A stretch of 64,000 bases of DNA, from assembly GCF_030814475.1 (NCBI RefSeq), contig NZ_JAUSVF010000004.1:1-64000 (forward strand). The letters run 5' to 3'. The DNA is from Pararhizobium capsulatum DSM 1112. Its GTDB lineage: Bacteria > Pseudomonadota > Alphaproteobacteria > Rhizobiales > Rhizobiaceae. Shown here piece after piece: positions 62,560-64,000 of this stretch; the stretch's first letter is position 1; every line of letters begins with the position of its first letter. The position numbers and the translations under genes were made by a program. Under the pieces are notes generated by a model. The model worked only from the letters and a program-made list of their open reading frames with translations. It did no database searches and was not told the DNA's origin.

Positions 62560-63535
62560 TTCGGTTTTCTCCCATTGCTCTCATCAGACGAAGGCACTTT
62601 GGCTCGTCACTGTGAACTTAGGTGTTGAATGGGGAAATGGCAAAGCCGCGAGCTAATCCTCTCATCAGTTTTGTACTTGGCGCGGTCGACGCAGGCGACA
62701 GCCCAACGGGAGAAGCAGGCTTTGGGACTACGCGAGAACACAACGCTTTGGATGCTGTGGTAACGCTGCGTCGTGACGTCGAGGCAAGTATTCCGTGAGA
62801 AGCAGAAGTCGGAAGGTAGTGCTGCTGGCTAGTTGTCATAGCCATCGTAGGGTCGCAGAGAACGCAGCCATCGAACCGATAACGGCCGTCCTAGTTTAAA
62901 CGATAGCTGATCGGATCTCCATGTACGTGGAGACGGCCACTCTCGTGGGTTCTAGTGTTTTGGGCAGCGAATATTGCATCCGACTATTTGGCGGCTCGTA
63001 GAACACGGTTTCTCTTTCTGACGGACTCGATTCTGAGCCTTGATTGAATGAAAGTTGGGACGGCGATGCTCTCCAAGCCAGCGCGAAGTGGCTAGTATTT
63101 TCCGCACTATCTCCAGCTCACCAGTTGCACGCGGCGGTGTCCCGCGCGCCATTACGTCTGTCGCGTAGTTGGTCGCACTTGGACTGCAGGATGCCGCCTC
63201 GCAGTATGCCACAAACACGGGATGAGGCGATCAGCCCGCGCGTCGTTATCGGCGCTATCGCCTAATAAACTGATTGTTCGTGCTCGCAGCACCGAAAGCA
63301 CTGTGCCTCCGGTGATGACGCGCCGATGATCGTGTCTGCTTTCTGCGAAATGGGGCACAAGAGCGTTAGGTTCTTGCCCACCGTATTGCACAAAAAAGGT
63401 GCCTCGCCGCGATAAGGTGGACCGCAGTCCGCAGCCACTTTAGGACGCTAGGAACGCGACAGCCTATGAATTGCAAGCCCTTTACTTTCGATGGACGGCC
63501 GGAAGCGTTAGTCATGTTGGAAGGATGCCGAGGCC
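62560..63535. other. Non-coding stretch upstream of the presumed replication region
   Basis: Nearly 1 kb without a supportable gene; frames of 60-90 codons lack ribosome sites and family features. Holds the cspA upstream region and one inverted repeat at 62916-62933. Confidence 0.45.
62916..62933. repeat. Inverted repeat TCTCCA...TGGAGA
   Basis: TCTCCATGTACGTGGAGA has 6-bp perfect arms around a GTAC centre, with one wobble pair. Possible operator or small hairpin in the region before the repA-like gene. No binding protein can be assigned. Confidence 0.45.
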
Positions 63536-63551
63536 GTTCTCAGCTGAGAAC
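63536..63551. promoter_or_regulatory. parS: parS-like 16-bp palindrome, copy 1
   Basis: GTTCTCAGCTGAGAAC is a perfect palindrome of the form GTT-N4-GC-N4-AAC, the pattern described for centromere-like parS sites of repABC replicons. It lies 354 bp before the start of the RepA-like gene and matches the copy at 63639 exactly. Confidence 0.7.
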
Positions 63552-63638
63552 TTGATGTGCTTTGAGCGTGGCAGGCTTTGCTAGTCCAGACGAAGCTAGG
63601 GGAGGGCCGATGCAGCGAGTGGGACACGTAGCCCCGGA

Positions 63639-63654
63639 GTTCTCAGCTGAGAAC
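63639..63654. promoter_or_regulatory. parS: parS-like 16-bp palindrome, copy 2
   Basis: Second exact copy of GTTCTCAGCTGAGAAC; symmetry extends to 20 bp (63637-63656). The centre-to-centre distance to copy 1 is 103 bp. It sits 236 bp before the RepA-like start, where the RepB product would bind. Confidence 0.7.
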
Positions 63655-63889
63655 TCAAGCACCGCAACGGGCACTTTTATTGCCAACCGTGGACTGGGCG
63701 AGCGGCGAACCCTCAGGATTGACGCTAGCAGACGCGAAGACTCTTGAGGTATACCCCATCGTGGAATGCGATCCGAGCGGATAAACCATTGGACGTTAAG
63801 GTTTTGTTAACCCATTTCTCCTTGACGGATTGAGAGACTCACGACAAATTCACGCTCGAACCAGACATAACGAGCAGTGAGCGTTTATC

Positions 63890-64000
63890 ATGCCAACAAG
63901 CGCAAATACGATACATCAGCGTGAAGACGCGGGAGATTCGCTGACGGCGCTCGTCTCTGCCGACGCTGATCTTCTGAGTGCGCAATTGCAGCAGCTTAGG
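63890..64000 (+). CDS. repA: RepA-like partition protein, N-terminus only
   Basis: 37 codons from ATG 63890 to the window edge: MPTSANTIHQREDAGDSLTA then LVSADADLLSAQLQQLR. RepA proteins of repABC plasmids begin with a variable stretch followed by a helix of the form LSxQLQxxR just before the FPPxAxKxLRxF segment and the Walker ATPase. The visible part fits that, and the two parS-like palindromes upstream support it. RepA (ParA-like) partitions the replicon and represses the operon with RepB. The ATPase core lies outside the window. Confidence 0.7.
   Translation, partial: MPTSANTIHQREDAGDSLTALVSADADLLSAQLQQLR

Noticed and set aside
1..64000. CRISPR array or tRNA/rRNA genes
   Set aside because: No regularly spaced direct repeats of CRISPR type and no tRNA-like T-loop with acceptor stem or rRNA sequence was noticed; the RTX repeats are coding and much longer.

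Overview
The window looks like part of a secondary replicon (megaplasmid or chromid) of a Rhizobiales bacterium of the Rhizobium/Agrobacterium/Ensifer type. The right edge carries the first 37 codons of a RepA-like partition protein, preceded by two perfect 16-bp palindromes of the GTT-N10-AAC form expected for repABC parS sites. Several BA14K-family secreted proteins, RTX proteins, PotABCD-type ABC transport genes and a RIME-like intergenic hairpin fit the same group. No rRNA, tRNA or CRISPR array was seen.

Left part (1-18 kb): an RTX protein running off the left edge; a two-gene phage terminase remnant abutting a 5'-truncated TPR gene; an outer-membrane beta-barrel protein and a truncated transporter-like gene; DUF2332 and DUF1294 genes; a decayed tyrosine integrase; a very unusual protein in which two membrane sensor modules are fused to an MFS transporter, followed 11 bp later by a periplasmic solute-binding protein; a GT1 glycosyltransferase; and a 1023-residue dCache-PAS-PAS-GGDEF-EAL protein.

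Middle (18-50 kb): envelope and stress genes (two BA14K proteins, a DUF3300/DUF2950 pair, a bifunctional penicillin-binding protein ending in a BA14K-like tail, an antiporter, lipoproteins), two LysR regulators each beside a likely target (glutathione S-transferase; tautomerase, now separated from its regulator by an IS5/IS427-type insertion), a large 858-residue RTX protein with seven tandem ~81-residue repeats, and many short genes and gene fragments: truncated ABC ATPase, MFS fragment, alpha/beta hydrolase lacking its N-terminus, an L,D-transpeptidase with an in-frame UGA, transposase and phage remnants. The density of broken genes marks accessory DNA.

Right part (50-64 kb): one tight ten-kilobase catabolic operon, all on the + strand: SDR dehydrogenase, four PotABCD-type ABC import genes, a histidinol-dehydrogenase homologue with altered metal and substrate residues, a zinc alcohol dehydrogenase, a HutC-type GntR regulator and a kinase of the aminoglycoside-phosphotransferase fold. 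The last five genes are coupled by overlaps or short gaps, and a TTGT...ACAA inverted repeat lies ahead of the first gene. The dehydrogenase set resembles the HpsO/HpsP/HpsN trio for sulfopropanediol oxidation, but the kinase does not belong to that pathway, so the substrate is open. After it come a toxin-antitoxin pair, decayed DNA, a cold-shock gene and the presumed repABC control region.
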